This document shows, piece by piece, positions 1 through 9,633 of a stretch of 64,000 nt of DNA. Where the stretch lies: assembly GCF_022829285.1 (NCBI RefSeq), contig NZ_JAKSYI010000145.1:39090-103089 (forward strand). The letters are read 5' to 3'. Numbering within the stretch: the stretch's first letter is position 1; every line of letters starts with the position of its first letter. The notes under the pieces are model-generated. The model was not told where the DNA came from, did not search any database, and saw only the letters and a list, made by a program, of their open reading frames with translations. The DNA comes from Methylobacterium sp. J-078 (GTDB taxonomy: Bacteria; Pseudomonadota; Alphaproteobacteria; Rhizobiales; Beijerinckiaceae). Made by a program: the position numbers and the translations under genes.

Positions 1-82
1 CGGGCGCAGCGGAGGCAGAGGTGGCGAGGCTGGCACCGCCGAGCGAGGCGAGCACGGCGAAGGCTAGGGTCAGTTTCCTCAC
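1..82 (-). CDS. Exported protein of unknown function, N-terminal fragment
   Basis: Only the first 27 codons lie in the window; the gene continues beyond base 1. A GTG start at 82 follows a GGGAG ribosome binding site by about 8 bases. The peptide begins MRKLTLAFAVLASLGG and ends its hydrophobic stretch with TSASAAP, a typical Sec signal peptide with an alanine-rich cleavage site. The mature part is outside the window, so no function can be given. It lies downstream of phoH on the same strand, separated from it by a strong hairpin at 175-203, so it probably has its own promoter. Confidence 0.6.
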   Translation of the reverse strand, partial: MRKLTLAFAVLASLGGASLATSASAAP

Positions 83-174
83 GAGGGAGTCTCCCATTCT
101 CTTTCTGTCCGAGCGCGGCACCCGGGCGGTTCGGCCGGCCGGGAGGCCGGGAACCCATGTCGCGCACCGGAGTG

Positions 175-203
175 AGCGGCGGACCCCGTTCCGGTCCGCC
201 GCT
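175..203 (-). terminator. Strong hairpin after phoH
   Basis: A perfect 11-base-pair stem (AGCGGCGGACC paired with GGTCCGCCGCT) starts 13 bases after the phoH stop codon. There is no T-tract after it. In a GC-rich genome it could still end transcription or protect the 3' end. It separates phoH from the exported-protein gene at 1-82. Confidence 0.55.
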
Positions 204-216
204 GATAACCCGCGAG

Positions 217-933
217 TCAGAGATTCGTTTCCTCGAAAGCCCGGACCCACTCAGCACAAATTCCCGAGCGCACGATGTCGTCGAGGGTAAATTCCACCAC
301 CGGGATCGGCATCATCCGGCTTTTGATCAGGTGGATCACGGTGCGCAGGCCCGACGTCTCGCGCAAGTCCGTCTGGGACACGTCGCCGTTGATGATCACC
401 TGGCAATCGTCTCCGATGCGGGTGAGGAACATCTTGATCTCGGCGGTGGTGGTGTTCTGCGCCTCGTCGAGGATCACGAGGCAGTTCTTGAAGGTGCGCC
501 CGCGCATCACCTCAAAGGGCACCACCTCGATGTCGCCGGTCTTCACCGCGATCTCGAAGGCCGCCTCGCCCATGCGCTCCTTCATGGTCTCGGTCAGCGG
601 TGCGACCCAGGGAGCGATCTTCTCTTCCAGGGTTCCGGGGAAGAAGCCCAGCGAGCGGCCGGAGGGCACGTTGGGCCGGGTGATGATGACCTTGCCGATC
701 CGGCGCTGGCGGAGCTGGTCGGCGGCGCGGGTGCCCGCGATGAAGGTCTTGCCGGTGCCGGCGGGGCCCAGCACGATGACCTGTTTGTGAAGGGCCAGCG
801 CGTCGAGATACTGCGCCTGCCGGTCGGTGAGCGGTTGGATCGGACTTAAGTTGCGTTCTTCGTCGAAGCGCGTCTTGTGCGGCCGGACCGTGCGGTCCTC
901 AACGAGTTCAAGTCGTGTGCGGCGTCTCTTCAT
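217..933 (-). CDS. phoH: PhoH family ATPase
   Basis: A 238-residue cytoplasmic P-loop ATPase of the PhoH family, whose members are linked to RNA metabolism or stress (family knowledge). Walker A is GPAGTGKT at residues 56-63. Walker B, LVILDEAQN at 152-160, lies in the family's conserved context, followed by LTRIGDDCQVIINGD. The length fits the short chromosomal PhoH-like form that lacks the KH/PIN domain of PhoL or PhoH2 relatives. The ATG at 933 has a GGAG 9 bases upstream. The gene stands alone, with a 405-base gap upstream and a hairpin right after the stop. The exact RNA substrate cannot be read from the sequence. Confidence 0.93.
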   Translation of the reverse strand: MKRRRTRLELVEDRTVRPHKTRFDEERNLSPIQPLTDRQAQYLDALALHKQVIVLGPAGTGKTFIAGTRAADQLRQRRIGKVIITRPNVPSGRSLGFFPGTLEEKIAPWVAPLTETMKERMGEAAFEIAVKTGDIEVVPFEVMRGRTFKNCLVILDEAQNTTTAEIKMFLTRIGDDCQVIINGDVSQTDLRETSGLRTVIHLIKSRMMPIPVVEFTLDDIVRSGICAEWVRAFEETNL

Positions 934-1338
934 CGATCAACACTCCAACCGGACTTGCCAACCTGGATTCAATCTGAGCCTGACTTGCTGAACTTGCTTC
1001 GTGACATCCTTGAATCGATCCGAATTCGGCGATCCTTCCTGCTTCGCCCGCTTCACAGCCAATCCGGAGACCGCCCGCGAGTTCCGGGCGGCGCCATCAG
1101 GACTGTGGATACCCGATACGGCCACGATGACCGCCGGACTTCGCGTTGCACGCACCATGCCGCGGGCCGCGCGACAGGGGCGTGACAACGACTATTCTTG
1201 CGAATGATGTAAAAAGTCTGCGCCGATGCTGCGCCGCGGGAGAAATCGTGCCGCGCCGGCCGATTGCCCGGTCCTGTGCCGTAGAAGACGCACTCCGCAT
1301 TCGGCGACGCACTCCGCAGATCCGAAGGCGCCCCGCGA
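934..1338. other. Gap between uvrD and phoH, no gene seen
   Basis: This 405-base stretch must carry the phoH promoter and the 3' end of uvrD, both genes running leftward. Short open frames occur on both strands, but none has a ribosome binding site or a recognisable product. A slightly AT-rich patch is seen near 1195-1220. No repeat or RNA gene was recognised. Confidence 0.5.
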
Positions 1339-3705
1339 TCAGGCCGCCTGGATGAAGCTGTCGAGCACCATCTTCCGGCCGGCCTTGTCGAAATCAACGG
1401 TGAGCTTGTTGCCGTCCACACCCGCCACGGTGCCGGGGCCGAACTTGGTGTGGAACACCCGCATGTCGACGCTGAACGCCGAAGGCGCCCCCGTGGACTT
1501 GGCAATGAGCTCGCCCTCGATCTGGCGCGGGCCGCCACGGCTAACGGGCGAACGGTTGCCGACCCCGTAGCCGTTGGCATTGCCGCTTTGCGCCGTGTTG
1601 GCCTGGGCCCGCTGCCAGCCCGGCGTGCCGTAGGACGAGCCGAAGGGCGTCGGGTTGCGGTCGAAGCGCGAGGCCCCGGCCGAGAAGTGGGCGGGGGCGT
1701 CGAGGACGTCCACGCTGTCCTCGGGCAATTCGTCGATGAAGCGGCTCGGCACCGTGGAGGACCACAGGCCGTGGATGCGCCGGTTGACGGCGAATGACAG
1801 CTTGGCGCGCTTGCGGGCGCGGGTCAGGCCCACATGGGCGAGGCGCCGCTCCTCCTCGAGACCGGCGCGGCCGCTCTCGTCGAGCGCCCGCTGGTTGGGG
1901 AACAGGCCGTCCTCCCAGCCGGGCAGGAACACGGTGTCGAACTCGAGGCCTTTGGCGGCGTGCAGGGTCATCAGCGAGACGCGGTCGGCCCCCTCCTGCT
2001 CGCTGGCCTCCATGACGAGGGAGACGTGCTCCAGGAAGGCGGCGAGATCGGGAAACTCCTCCATGGAGCGCACGAACTCCTTGAGGTTCTCCAGGCGCCC
2101 GGCGGCGTCGGCCGACTTCTCCTTCTGCCACATCTCGGTGTAGCCGGATTCCTCCAGAATGGTCTGGGCCACCTCAGAATGCGGCTGGGTTCCCACCAGC
2201 CGCGACCACCGTGAAAAGCTCTCCACCAGGGCGCGCACGCCGGAGCGGGCGCGGGGCTTCAACTCGTCGGTCTCGACCACGAGGCGCGCGGCCTGGAGGA
2301 GCGGCACCCCTTGCGCGCGGGAATAGGCGTGCAGCGCCTGCAGGGTGGCGTCGCCCAGACCGCGCTTCGGGGTGTTGAAGATGCGCTCAAAAGCAAGGTC
2401 GTCGGAGGGATTGGCGGTGACACGCAAGTACGCCAGCGCGTCGCGGATCTCGGCCCGCTCGTAGAAGCGCGGGCCCCCGATGACCCGGTAGGGCAGGCCG
2501 AGCTGGACGAAGCGGTCCTCGATCTCGCGCATCTGCGCGGAGATCCGCACCAGCACGGCGATCTCGGAGAGCGGGTGCTGCTTGGCCTGCAAACTCTCGA
2601 TCGCTTCGGCGACCTGGCGCGCCTCTTCTTCAGAATCCCAGGCGCCCGACACGGTCACCTTCTCGCCGGCCACGTCCTCGGTGCGAAGCGTCTTGCCCAG
2701 CCGCCCCTCGTTCTTCGCGATGAGGCCGGAGGCGGCGGCGAGGATGTGGCCGGTGGAGCGGTAGTTGCGCTCGAGACGCACCACCACGGCGCCAGGAAAA
2801 TCGTGCTCGAAGCGCAGGATGTTGTCGACCTCGGCGCCGCGCCAGCCGTAGATCGACTGGTCGTCGTCGCCGACGCAGGCCACGTTGCGGTGGCCCTGCG
2901 CCAGCAGGCGCAGCCAGAGGTACTGGGCGACGTTGGTGTCCTGGTACTCGTCGACCAGGATGTAGCGGAAGCGTTGCTGGTAGTTTTCCAGCACGTCCGG
3001 GTTCTCGCGCCACAGCTTGAGGCAGAGCAGCAGGAGATCGCCGAAATCGGCGGCGTTGAGAGTCAGGAGCCGGGCCTGGTAGGCCGAATAGAGCGCGCCG
3101 CCCTTGCCGAAGGCGAAGGCTCCCGCCTCGCCCGGCGGCACCTGCTCGGGCAGGAGGCCGCGATTCTTCCAGCCGTCGATGGCCGAGGAGAGGGCGCGGG
3201 CAGGCCAGCGCTTCTCGTCGATGTTCTGGTCGACGATGACCTGCTTCATAAGGCGAAGCTGGTCGTCCATGCCGAGAATCGTGAAGTCGGAGCGCAGGCC
3301 CACGAGCTCCGCGTGCCGGCGCAGGATCTTGGTGCCGATGGAATGGAAGGTGCCGAGCCAGGGCATGCCTTCGCCCGCCGGCCCGATGAGCCCGCCGATG
3401 CGGTGCTTCATCTCGCGGGCGGCCTTGTTGGTGAAGGTCACCGAGAGGATGTCGAAGGGCCGCGCCTTGGCCGTCGCGATGAGGTGGGCGATGCGCGTCG
3501 TCAGCACCCGGGTCTTGCCGGTGCCGGCTCCCGCGAGCACGAGGACCGGCCCGTCCGTCGCCTCGACGGCGCGGCGCTGCTCGGCGTTCAGGCCCTCGAG
3601 ATAGGGCGAGCCCTGCGGCCGCAGCGAGGCCATGGCGCGGGCGGCGATGGAGGTCGGAGCGGCGTCGGAGGCGGATGCGCCGGCCGCGTCGGAGTGCTGG
3701 GTCAT
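1339..3705 (-). CDS. uvrD: ATP-dependent DNA helicase UvrD/PcrA
   Basis: A superfamily 1A 3'-5' helicase of 788 residues, used in nucleotide excision repair, mismatch repair and clearing of stalled forks (family knowledge). Visible motifs are the Q-motif region near LNAEQRRAVEAT (about 39-50), Walker A AGAGTGKT (58-65), motif Ia VTFTNKAAREMK, Walker B DEYQDTN (252-258), motif III GDDDQSIYGWRGA, motif IV RLERNYRST, and motif V/VI near LMTLHAAKGLEF and VGLTRARKRA. The C-terminus ends in a small domain with FHTKFGPGTV, typical of PcrA/UvrD. The open frame extends upstream to 3912, but the ATG at 3705 (MTQHSDAAG) has AGGGA in front, and the extra residues are low complexity, so 3705 is chosen. 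Confidence 0.96.
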   Translation of the reverse strand: MTQHSDAAGASASDAAPTSIAARAMASLRPQGSPYLEGLNAEQRRAVEATDGPVLVLAGAGTGKTRVLTTRIAHLIATAKARPFDILSVTFTNKAAREMKHRIGGLIGPAGEGMPWLGTFHSIGTKILRRHAELVGLRSDFTILGMDDQLRLMKQVIVDQNIDEKRWPARALSSAIDGWKNRGLLPEQVPPGEAGAFAFGKGGALYSAYQARLLTLNAADFGDLLLLCLKLWRENPDVLENYQQRFRYILVDEYQDTNVAQYLWLRLLAQGHRNVACVGDDDQSIYGWRGAEVDNILRFEHDFPGAVVVRLERNYRSTGHILAAASGLIAKNEGRLGKTLRTEDVAGEKVTVSGAWDSEEEARQVAEAIESLQAKQHPLSEIAVLVRISAQMREIEDRFVQLGLPYRVIGGPRFYERAEIRDALAYLRVTANPSDDLAFERIFNTPKRGLGDATLQALHAYSRAQGVPLLQAARLVVETDELKPRARSGVRALVESFSRWSRLVGTQPHSEVAQTILEESGYTEMWQKEKSADAAGRLENLKEFVRSMEEFPDLAAFLEHVSLVMEASEQEGADRVSLMTLHAAKGLEFDTVFLPGWEDGLFPNQRALDESGRAGLEEERRLAHVGLTRARKRAKLSFAVNRRIHGLWSSTVPSRFIDELPEDSVDVLDAPAHFSAGASRFDRNPTPFGSSYGTPGWQRAQANTAQSGNANGYGVGNRSPVSRGGPRQIEGELIAKSTGAPSAFSVDMRVFHTKFGPGTVAGVDGNKLTVDFDKAGRKMVLDSFIQAA

Positions 3706-3916
3706 CGCGCATCCCTGGACCAAAACGCGAACGGCGTCGAGGGTGGGGTGCGTTCCGGGGCCGATGTCGCTCCAATTCGCCGCGACGGTCTCGCCTGGCT
3801 CACGCCGGCGCGGGGGCTCGCTCCTATGGCGCCGTGCGCTCCCACCCCATTGCGGGCCTCGGGGAGGTCCGCTTATCGCCTTTCGTTCTTTACACGTACT
3901 CCATCCGGACATTTCG

Positions 3917-4525
3917 ATGAACCCTCTCGACGAGGACGCTTGGGATGCATGGTCCCCCCACGAACTCGGTCAGCGTCTCCGAGACGTGATCCTCCCATGG
4001 TACGTCGCAGGCGGATGGGCTTTGGACATCTGGCATGACGAACAAACACGCGAGCATGAAGACTTGGAGTTTGTCGTTCTTCGCAATGACGTAAATCCAT
4101 TTCGCGCGACTTTACATGATCTGGATTTTTTTACCGTCAAAGACGGAGCGATCGAATATTTGCCCCCGTCAGCCGACCTCCCAAGCGATGTGTGGCAGCT
4201 TTGGGGGGCAGACATGCGGCATGGTTGTTGGCGAGTGGACCTGATGATCGAGCAAGGGACGCCAGACCTGTGGGTCTACAAGCACGATCAGACAATAAGT
4301 ATGGCACGCCCCGACGCCGTTCGTGTAAGCAAGGCGGATATCCCGTACCTTGCTCCAGCGAATGTCATGCTTTTTAAAGCCAGACATTGTAGAATTAAGG
4401 ACCAGATAGATTTCAAAGTTTGCTTGCCTAAATTTTCTTCCAAAGAAAAAGAACAATTGATTCTCTGGTTGGATGAATTACACCCTGAGCATGAGTGGAT
4501 TACAAATCTGCAAATCAGCGGGTAG
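3917..4525 (+). CDS. Nucleotidyltransferase, aminoglycoside adenylyltransferase-like
   Basis: A 202-residue protein with the nucleotidyltransferase signature GGWALDIW (residues 32-39) followed by R..HEDLEF (45-52), as in the ANT(2'')-like family that moves AMP onto aminoglycosides or other small molecules. The acidic pair needed to hold Mg is visible (D37 and D49/E51). The gene is noticeably AT-richer than its neighbours, especially after 4080, with codons such as TTT and TTA that the surrounding genes avoid. That points to recent acquisition. It is monocistronic, divergent from uvrD with about 210 bases between. Start ATG at 3917; upstream in-frame sequence is unconvincing. The substrate is unknown, and resistance should not be assumed. 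Confidence 0.8.
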   Translation: MNPLDEDAWDAWSPHELGQRLRDVILPWYVAGGWALDIWHDEQTREHEDLEFVVLRNDVNPFRATLHDLDFFTVKDGAIEYLPPSADLPSDVWQLWGADMRHGCWRVDLMIEQGTPDLWVYKHDQTISMARPDAVRVSKADIPYLAPANVMLFKARHCRIKDQIDFKVCLPKFSSKEKEQLILWLDELHPEHEWITNLQISG

Positions 4526-5073
4526 TGCTGAGATCACACAGGTTGAAGGTATTGGGATGGGGCGCAGGCGGAACGCCCGCTCGCGAACAGTCGATCAATT
4601 TCCGCGCGCTTCCAGGGCTCGTACCGTGAAACGGCGCCATCCTGTCGCCGTCTCGGCCTCCGAAACCGCATCCACTCGCACTCCGCCCCGCCCGAAGTCG
4701 CGCGCATCCTCGCCGGCCAGCCCGTCGCGCGGCCGTCTCCCTGGCCCCGCAAGGGCGTCGTGAGGGCGACCAGCCTGACGCTTCCCCTCCCCCCATCGGG
4801 TCGCGCGGACGCGATCCGCGCATCATCCGGGCTTCGGCAGCGACGCGGGATTGTGCGGGCGCAGCGCCTGCGGGCGAGGATCGTCGCAGCCGGTCAGACC
4901 GTTCTCGTCCCGGCATGAGGCACGACGCCGGAACGCGGGCGTTTCCCGCGCTCCGGCCGTCCGGCGCGGGATGAAGCGTCGGGTGCCGCGCACCCGTTCG
5001 GGAACCCGCCTTCCCCCCGGCGCGTCGCATCACCAGATCAAAACTCAAACCCGCTCACACGCAGGATCATGCC
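4526..5073. other. 548-base gap, no gene assigned
   Basis: GC-rich sequence between the AT-rich nucleotidyltransferase gene and a small exported protein. Long frames on the minus strand (for example 4515-5048) have unusual Arg/Gly/Ser-rich content and no ribosome binding site, so they look like by-products of high GC. The composition jump at about 4540 may mark the right edge of the acquired segment. Confidence 0.45.
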
Positions 5074-5325
5074 ATGCCCGCCGCCCGCGCACTCCTCGCC
5101 GCCCTCGCGCTGCTCGCCGCCGGCCCCGCCCTCGCCCAATCCTCCAACGGCGCCATCAACAGCCTCAACGCCACCAACGACCGGCTTTCCACCCGCAGCG
5201 AGATCCGCGGCATCGAGCAGCGCCAGCAGTTCAACAGCAACCAGACCCGGATGCAGATCGACCGCGGCGACCTGTTCCGGCCGAGCGCGCCCGCCGCGCC
5301 GATCGTGGTTCCGGGTCGGCGTTGA
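5074..5325 (+). CDS. Small exported protein, unknown
   Basis: An 83-residue protein with a clear Sec signal peptide (MPAARALLAALALLAAGPALA, cut after the AxA at about 21) and a mature part of about 60 residues rich in Asn, Arg and Gln, including NSLNATNDRLSTRSEIRGIE. It ends PIVVPGRR. No known domain was recognised. Short Asn/Gln/Arg-rich periplasmic proteins of this kind are common in Methylobacterium-type genomes (general impression, not checked). It is convergent with the next small exported protein gene, 52 bases away. Start ATG at 5074; no strong ribosome binding site is seen. Confidence 0.65.
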   Translation: MPAARALLAALALLAAGPALAQSSNGAINSLNATNDRLSTRSEIRGIEQRQQFNSNQTRMQIDRGDLFRPSAPAAPIVVPGRR

Positions 5326-5377
5326 GCCTGCCGCACCCCGGCGGCCCCACGGCCGACCGGGGGACGGCGGGCCGCCA

Positions 5378-5680
5378 TCAGAAGCGGGGACCCTGGCTGT
5401 TGCCGTGAGCCCCCAGCCCAACGCCCGTATTGGCGCTGCGCCCGGAACCGCCGCCCATGTTGCCCATCCCCCCGTAGAGGCTGCTCACACCCTGGCGTTG
5501 GATTATCCCCAGGGGGTCGCGTCGCAGGTCGGCTCGACCGCGAAGGCCGGGGGCCGGCCAAGCCTGCGCCTGCGGAGGGGGACGATATCCCGGAGACTTG
5601 CCTTTTTTACGAGCACTCACATCCGAAACAGACAGCGCGACAACCATCATCGCCAGCATGAAAGCTGATATGATGCGCAT
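5378..5680 (-). CDS. Small exported Gly/Pro-rich protein, unknown
   Basis: A 100-residue protein with a signal peptide (MRIISAFMLAMMVVALSVSDVSA) followed by a basic KKGKSP segment, a PPPQAQAWPAPG stretch and a glycine-rich tail containing YGGMGNMGGGSGRSANTG. It has no cysteine and no known domain. The upstream region (5690-5740) is AT-richer and could hold the promoter. The start ATG is at 5680. It is convergent with the exported protein at 5074-5325. Confidence 0.65.
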   Translation of the reverse strand: MRIISAFMLAMMVVALSVSDVSARKKGKSPGYRPPPQAQAWPAPGLRGRADLRRDPLGIIQRQGVSSLYGGMGNMGGGSGRSANTGVGLGAHGNSQGPRF

Positions 5681-5949
5681 TTTGTTTAATCCTTATGCGT
5701 TGCTGCGAACAGAAGGATAGACGACTATTCGCCACTGCCCATTCCGAGCGCAAAATGCACATTCCGCGCGCAAGTGTTCCGACGCACCTCGGCGACGGGA
5801 CGGACTGAGGGCGATCGACGCGGCGACGGTTCGACCCGCCCGTTCGGGCACGCCAGCCCATCCGGCCCGCGCGCGCCGGAACGGAGGCGCATTCCGTGTC
5901 CGGTGTGCTATGCCGCAGCGGGTTCAAGTAACGAGGCGGAACAGTAACG

Positions 5950-8900
5950 GTGCGTGACCTCCTGACCGCACTGGCGGGTGCCGTCATCCTGCTCCTCGTG
6001 GCGGCGCTCGCCGTGCCGCCCTTCGTGGCCTGGGAGGGCTATCGCGGTCTCCTCGACCGGACGATCGGGCGTTCCCTCGGGATCGAGGTGCACACCGAGG
6101 GGCGCATCGGGTTACGCCTGCTGCCCTCCCCGCGCCTGAAGCTCGACCGGCTCCGGCTCGGCCCCGGCGCCACCGAGAAACCGGGCGGCGAGACGCCGGG
6201 CCTCGACCTGCACTGGGTCCGGGCGGAGGTCGCCCTCGCGCCCCTCCTCAAGGGCGAGGTCCGTTTCACCGAGACCCGGATCGGCCGGGCCGAGGTGAAG
6301 CTGCCCGTCAGCGAGGGCGAGGGCGTGCTGGTGCCGGCGGAGGGCTGGCCGGCCGCGACGCGCGACCTCGCCATCGAGGACCTCGCGATCCGCCAGTTCG
6401 TGCTCACCACCCAGGTGCCCGCCACGGGGCGGACCGAGCAGTTCTATGCCGAGGCCCTGCAGGTCTCGGCCCCCGCCCTCCTCGGCCCGTGGCGGGTCGA
6501 GGGCACGAGCCGGGGCGTGCCGTTCCGGATCGCCACCGGCGAAGCGGGGGCGGACGGGGTCGCCGTGAAGATCTCGGGCGGCGGCGACACCCAGCCCCGC
6601 TTCGAGGCCGACGCGCGCATCACCCTGGCGGCGCCCAAGGAGACGCAGAAGGGGGCACCGGCCGCCCGCGCCGCCGCGCTCAAGGCGTCGGGTCAGCGCA
6701 TCCTGGTGCCGGAGGCGGAGGGCAGCGCCCGGATCGTGGTCGGCCCCCCGGTCCAGGCGGCGGGCGCCTACCTGCCGTTCTCGCTGGGCGGCAAATTCAC
6801 CGGGCGCGGCCTGGCGGTGGCCTTCAGCGACGTCGCCCTCGAGATCGACCCCGGCGGCCAGGCCCTGCGCCTCGGCGGCACCGGGCGGCTCGACCTGCGG
6901 CAGTGGCGCGGCGCCCTCGCCCTCGGCGCCCGGCGCCTCGATCTCGACGCCTTCCTGACTTCGGCGGGGGGGCAGGCCCTGATCGCGCGCGGCCTGCCTA
7001 CCGCCGAGGCCCGGGGCACCGCTGCCCGCGGCTGGGCCGGGCTGCCCATCATGCTCGACCTCGACCTCGCGGTGGAGACCCTGGCCCTGGGCCTCGACGA
7101 ATGGTCGGGCCTCGCTCTCTCCGCCACCCTCGACCGCACCGGCGGCCTCGTCCTGCGTCGCCTCGACGTCACCGCGCCGGGCGCGGCGGTGCTCGGCGCC
7201 AGCGGCGAGATCGATACCACGGGGGGCTTGCGCTTCAGCGGGCACCTTTCCCTCGACACGCCGGCCTCGGACGGGCTCGGCCGCTACCTGCGCCGCCTCG
7301 GCCTCGAGGGACCCGCCGTGGCGGTGCTGGACGGGCGCCCGGTCCAGCTCGGCACCGACCTCTCGGTGGCCGCGCCCAGCCTCTCGCTGCGCAACCTGCG
7401 CCTCAACCTCGGGGAGGCCCGCATCACCGGCAACGCCCGCTACACCGCCGCCGAGGGGACGGGCCGGGGGCGGTTCGACGCGCAGCTGGTGGGCCAGGGC
7501 ATCGACATCGCCGCCCTGCCGTCCCTGAGCGGGGCGCTGGCGGAGCTGAAGGGCCACGATCTTGGCCTCACCCTCCAGGCCCGCGACGTGCACTACGGGC
7601 CGGCCGGGGCGCATTCGGGCAACGGCACCATCGCGGCCAGCATCCAGTCCGACGGCGCCGGCCTCGCGGTCGACAGCCTCGACATCACCGATCTGGCCGG
7701 CGCCAACGCCCGGCTCTCGGGGCGCATCGCCCCCGACGGCACCGGGCGCATCGCCGGGCGGGTCTCGGCGGCGGTGGCGGCCCCCCTGTTCGCGCTCCTC
7801 GACCGGGTCTGGATCGCCGAGGCCCGGGGGGTGCCGGCCTTCCTGCGGGCGGGCGCCCTCGACCTCGCGGTCAGCCTGGAGCGGGACGCGGGTGCGGCCG
7901 ACACCCTGCGGGTCGGGGCCAAGGGCGACGCGGCCGGGGGCACCCTCGACCTCGACCTCCTGAGCCGGGCCGGGCGCATCGCGGCCCTCGACCTCACGGT
8001 CGCGGCGCCCGACGCCGCGCCCTGGTTCGGGCGGCCCGACCTTGCCGCCCTGCGCCGGCCCGGCCGCCTGCGTCTCGTCGGGGCGGAGGTTCCCGCCCTG
8101 CCCGGCGCCCCCGAGGTCGGCCTCGCCCTGCGTCTCACCGGCACCGTCGCCGACCTCACCGTGGCTACGGTGCAGCCCCTGCTGATCGCGGCCGGCGAGC
8201 CCTTCCCGCGGGCCGGAGAGTTGCAGCTGTCCCTGCCCGACCTCGCGCCCTTCCTGACCCTGGCGGGCAGTACCGCGCCCTCGGCCGGTCCCTGGCCGGC
8301 GGAACTCGGCCTGCGCCTCTCGCGCGCCGGGGCCGATGCCCGGGTCGCCGTGGTCGGCCGCATCGCCGGCCAGGCGGTCTCGGCCGACCTGACCCGCGCG
8401 CCCTCCGGCGAGATCGGCGGCAGCGCCACCCTGGCGCGCCTGTCCCTGCCCCTCCTCGCGCGGGCCACGATCCTACCCGTGCAGGCACCGCGCGGGTCGG
8501 GCCAGGACCCGGCGAGCCTGCGCTTCGCGCCGGCCCCGGAGGGGTGGCCGCCGGTCGCCCTGGCCCTGCGGGTCGATGCCCTCGACCTCGGGCGTGGGCT
8601 CACCGCGACGGGGGCCGGATTCAGCGCCGCGCTCGACGGCGACACCCTGGCGCTGCGCGACCTCTCGGGCGCCCTGGCGGGCGGCCGGATCGCCGGCAGC
8701 GCCACCCTTTCGCGCCAGGGCGGCGCGGCGGCGATCTCCGGAGAGGGCCAGATCACCGATGCGGGAATCGCCGAACTGGCCGGCGGCGGCCCCGTGGCGG
8801 GCCGGGTCACGGCGCAACTGCGCTTCGGCACCTCGGGGGAGAGCGCCACCGGGCTGACGAACAATCTCGGCGGCAGCGGCACCCTCACCCTCAGCGGCCT

Positions 8901-9633
8901 CGGATTGCCGGGCGCCGATCCCGCGGGCCTGCCCCGCGCCCTGACCCGGGCCCTCGCGGAGGACGATCCCCTCCGGGAGGGGCGCCTGCAGGCCCTGGTG
9001 GCGGAGGAACTCGGCGCCGGCCCCCTCGGGACGAAGGGGCCGGTGACGAGCCCGGTCAGCCTCGTCGGCGGCGCCCTGCGGACGGGCCCGCTCACCCTCG
9101 ACCTCGGCGCGGGCCGCTGGACGGGCACCCTCGGCCTCGACCTGCGCGACGCCCGCCTCGACGCGCGCGGCAGCCTCACGGCCGCAGCCGTTCCGAAGGG
9201 CTGGAGCGGGGCGGCGCCCTCGATCCAGCTCGGTTTCGGTGGCCCCTTGCGGGCGCCGGAGCGCAGCCTCGATGCCGGGGCGGCCACGAACGGCCTCGCC
9301 GCCCTGGTGCTGCAGCGGGAACTGGAGAAGATCGAGCTGTTCGAAGCCGACCAGACAGAGCGCGCGCGCCGGCGCGGCCGTATCGAGATGGACAAGGCCC
9401 GCGCCGCCGCCCTGAAGGCCGCCGCCGACCGGGCCGCCGCGGAGAAGGCGGCGGCCGAGAAGGCGGCCGCCGAGGAGGCCGCGCGCCAGGCCCGCCTGCG
9501 GGCGCAGCAGGCGGCCGAGAAGGCCGCCGAAGAGGCGGCGGCCAAAGACGCGGCGGCTCGGGAGGCGGCTCGCCGCCAGCGCTCCGAGCCGGAACCGCCC
9601 CAAGGCGGGGAGGTTCCGGCTGCGGGGCCCTAG
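5950..9633 (+). CDS. AsmA family inner-membrane protein
   Basis: A 1227-residue AsmA-like protein. This family is anchored in the inner membrane with a long periplasmic beta-rich body thought to move or shield lipids on the way to the outer membrane. One N-terminal membrane helix is visible (LLTALAGAVILLLVAALAVP, about residues 3-22), followed by the AsmA N-terminal motif region GLLDRTIGRSLGIEV..GRIGLRLLPSPRLKLDRLRLG. The AsmA C-terminal domain is around 930-1090 (GGSGTLTLSGLGLPG). The last 130 residues are an Ala/Glu/Lys/Arg-rich coiled-coil tail ending in a Pro-rich tip, absent from short AsmA proteins. The GTG start at 5950 encodes MRDLLTAL, directly before the helix. It is a single gene, convergent with the RTX protease. 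Confidence 0.88.
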   Translation: MRDLLTALAGAVILLLVAALAVPPFVAWEGYRGLLDRTIGRSLGIEVHTEGRIGLRLLPSPRLKLDRLRLGPGATEKPGGETPGLDLHWVRAEVALAPLLKGEVRFTETRIGRAEVKLPVSEGEGVLVPAEGWPAATRDLAIEDLAIRQFVLTTQVPATGRTEQFYAEALQVSAPALLGPWRVEGTSRGVPFRIATGEAGADGVAVKISGGGDTQPRFEADARITLAAPKETQKGAPAARAAALKASGQRILVPEAEGSARIVVGPPVQAAGAYLPFSLGGKFTGRGLAVAFSDVALEIDPGGQALRLGGTGRLDLRQWRGALALGARRLDLDAFLTSAGGQALIARGLPTAEARGTAARGWAGLPIMLDLDLAVETLALGLDEWSGLALSATLDRTGGLVLRRLDVTAPGAAVLGASGEIDTTGGLRFSGHLSLDTPASDGLGRYLRRLGLEGPAVAVLDGRPVQLGTDLSVAAPSLSLRNLRLNLGEARITGNARYTAAEGTGRGRFDAQLVGQGIDIAALPSLSGALAELKGHDLGLTLQARDVHYGPAGAHSGNGTIAASIQSDGAGLAVDSLDITDLAGANARLSGRIAPDGTGRIAGRVSAAVAAPLFALLDRVWIAEARGVPAFLRAGALDLAVSLERDAGAADTLRVGAKGDAAGGTLDLDLLSRAGRIAALDLTVAAPDAAPWFGRPDLAALRRPGRLRLVGAEVPALPGAPEVGLALRLTGTVADLTVATVQPLLIAAGEPFPRAGELQLSLPDLAPFLTLAGSTAPSAGPWPAELGLRLSRAGADARVAVVGRIAGQAVSADLTRAPSGEIGGSATLARLSLPLLARATILPVQAPRGSGQDPASLRFAPAPEGWPPVALALRVDALDLGRGLTATGAGFSAALDGDTLALRDLSGALAGGRIAGSATLSRQGGAAAISGEGQITDAGIAELAGGGPVAGRVTAQLRFGTSGESATGLTNNLGGSGTLTLSGLGLPGADPAGLPRALTRALAEDDPLREGRLQALVAEELGAGPLGTKGPVTSPVSLVGGALRTGPLTLDLGAGRWTGTLGLDLRDARLDARGSLTAAAVPKGWSGAAPSIQLGFGGPLRAPERSLDAGAATNGLAALVLQRELEKIELFEADQTERARRRGRIEMDKARAAALKAAADRAAAEKAAAEKAAAEEAARQARLRAQQAAEKAAEEAAAKDAAAREAARRQRSEPEPPQGGEVPAAGP

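Noticed and set aside
157..849. Long plus-strand frame opposite phoH
   Set aside because: It is the antisense shadow of phoH, which has clear family motifs and a ribosome binding site.
2311..4038. 575-codon plus-strand frame opposite uvrD
   Set aside because: It mirrors the helicase gene in high-GC sequence and has no domain; the minus strand carries all UvrD motifs.
4515..5048. 177-codon minus-strand frame in the gap after the nucleotidyltransferase
   Set aside because: No ribosome binding site, no domain, odd composition, and it crosses a composition boundary.
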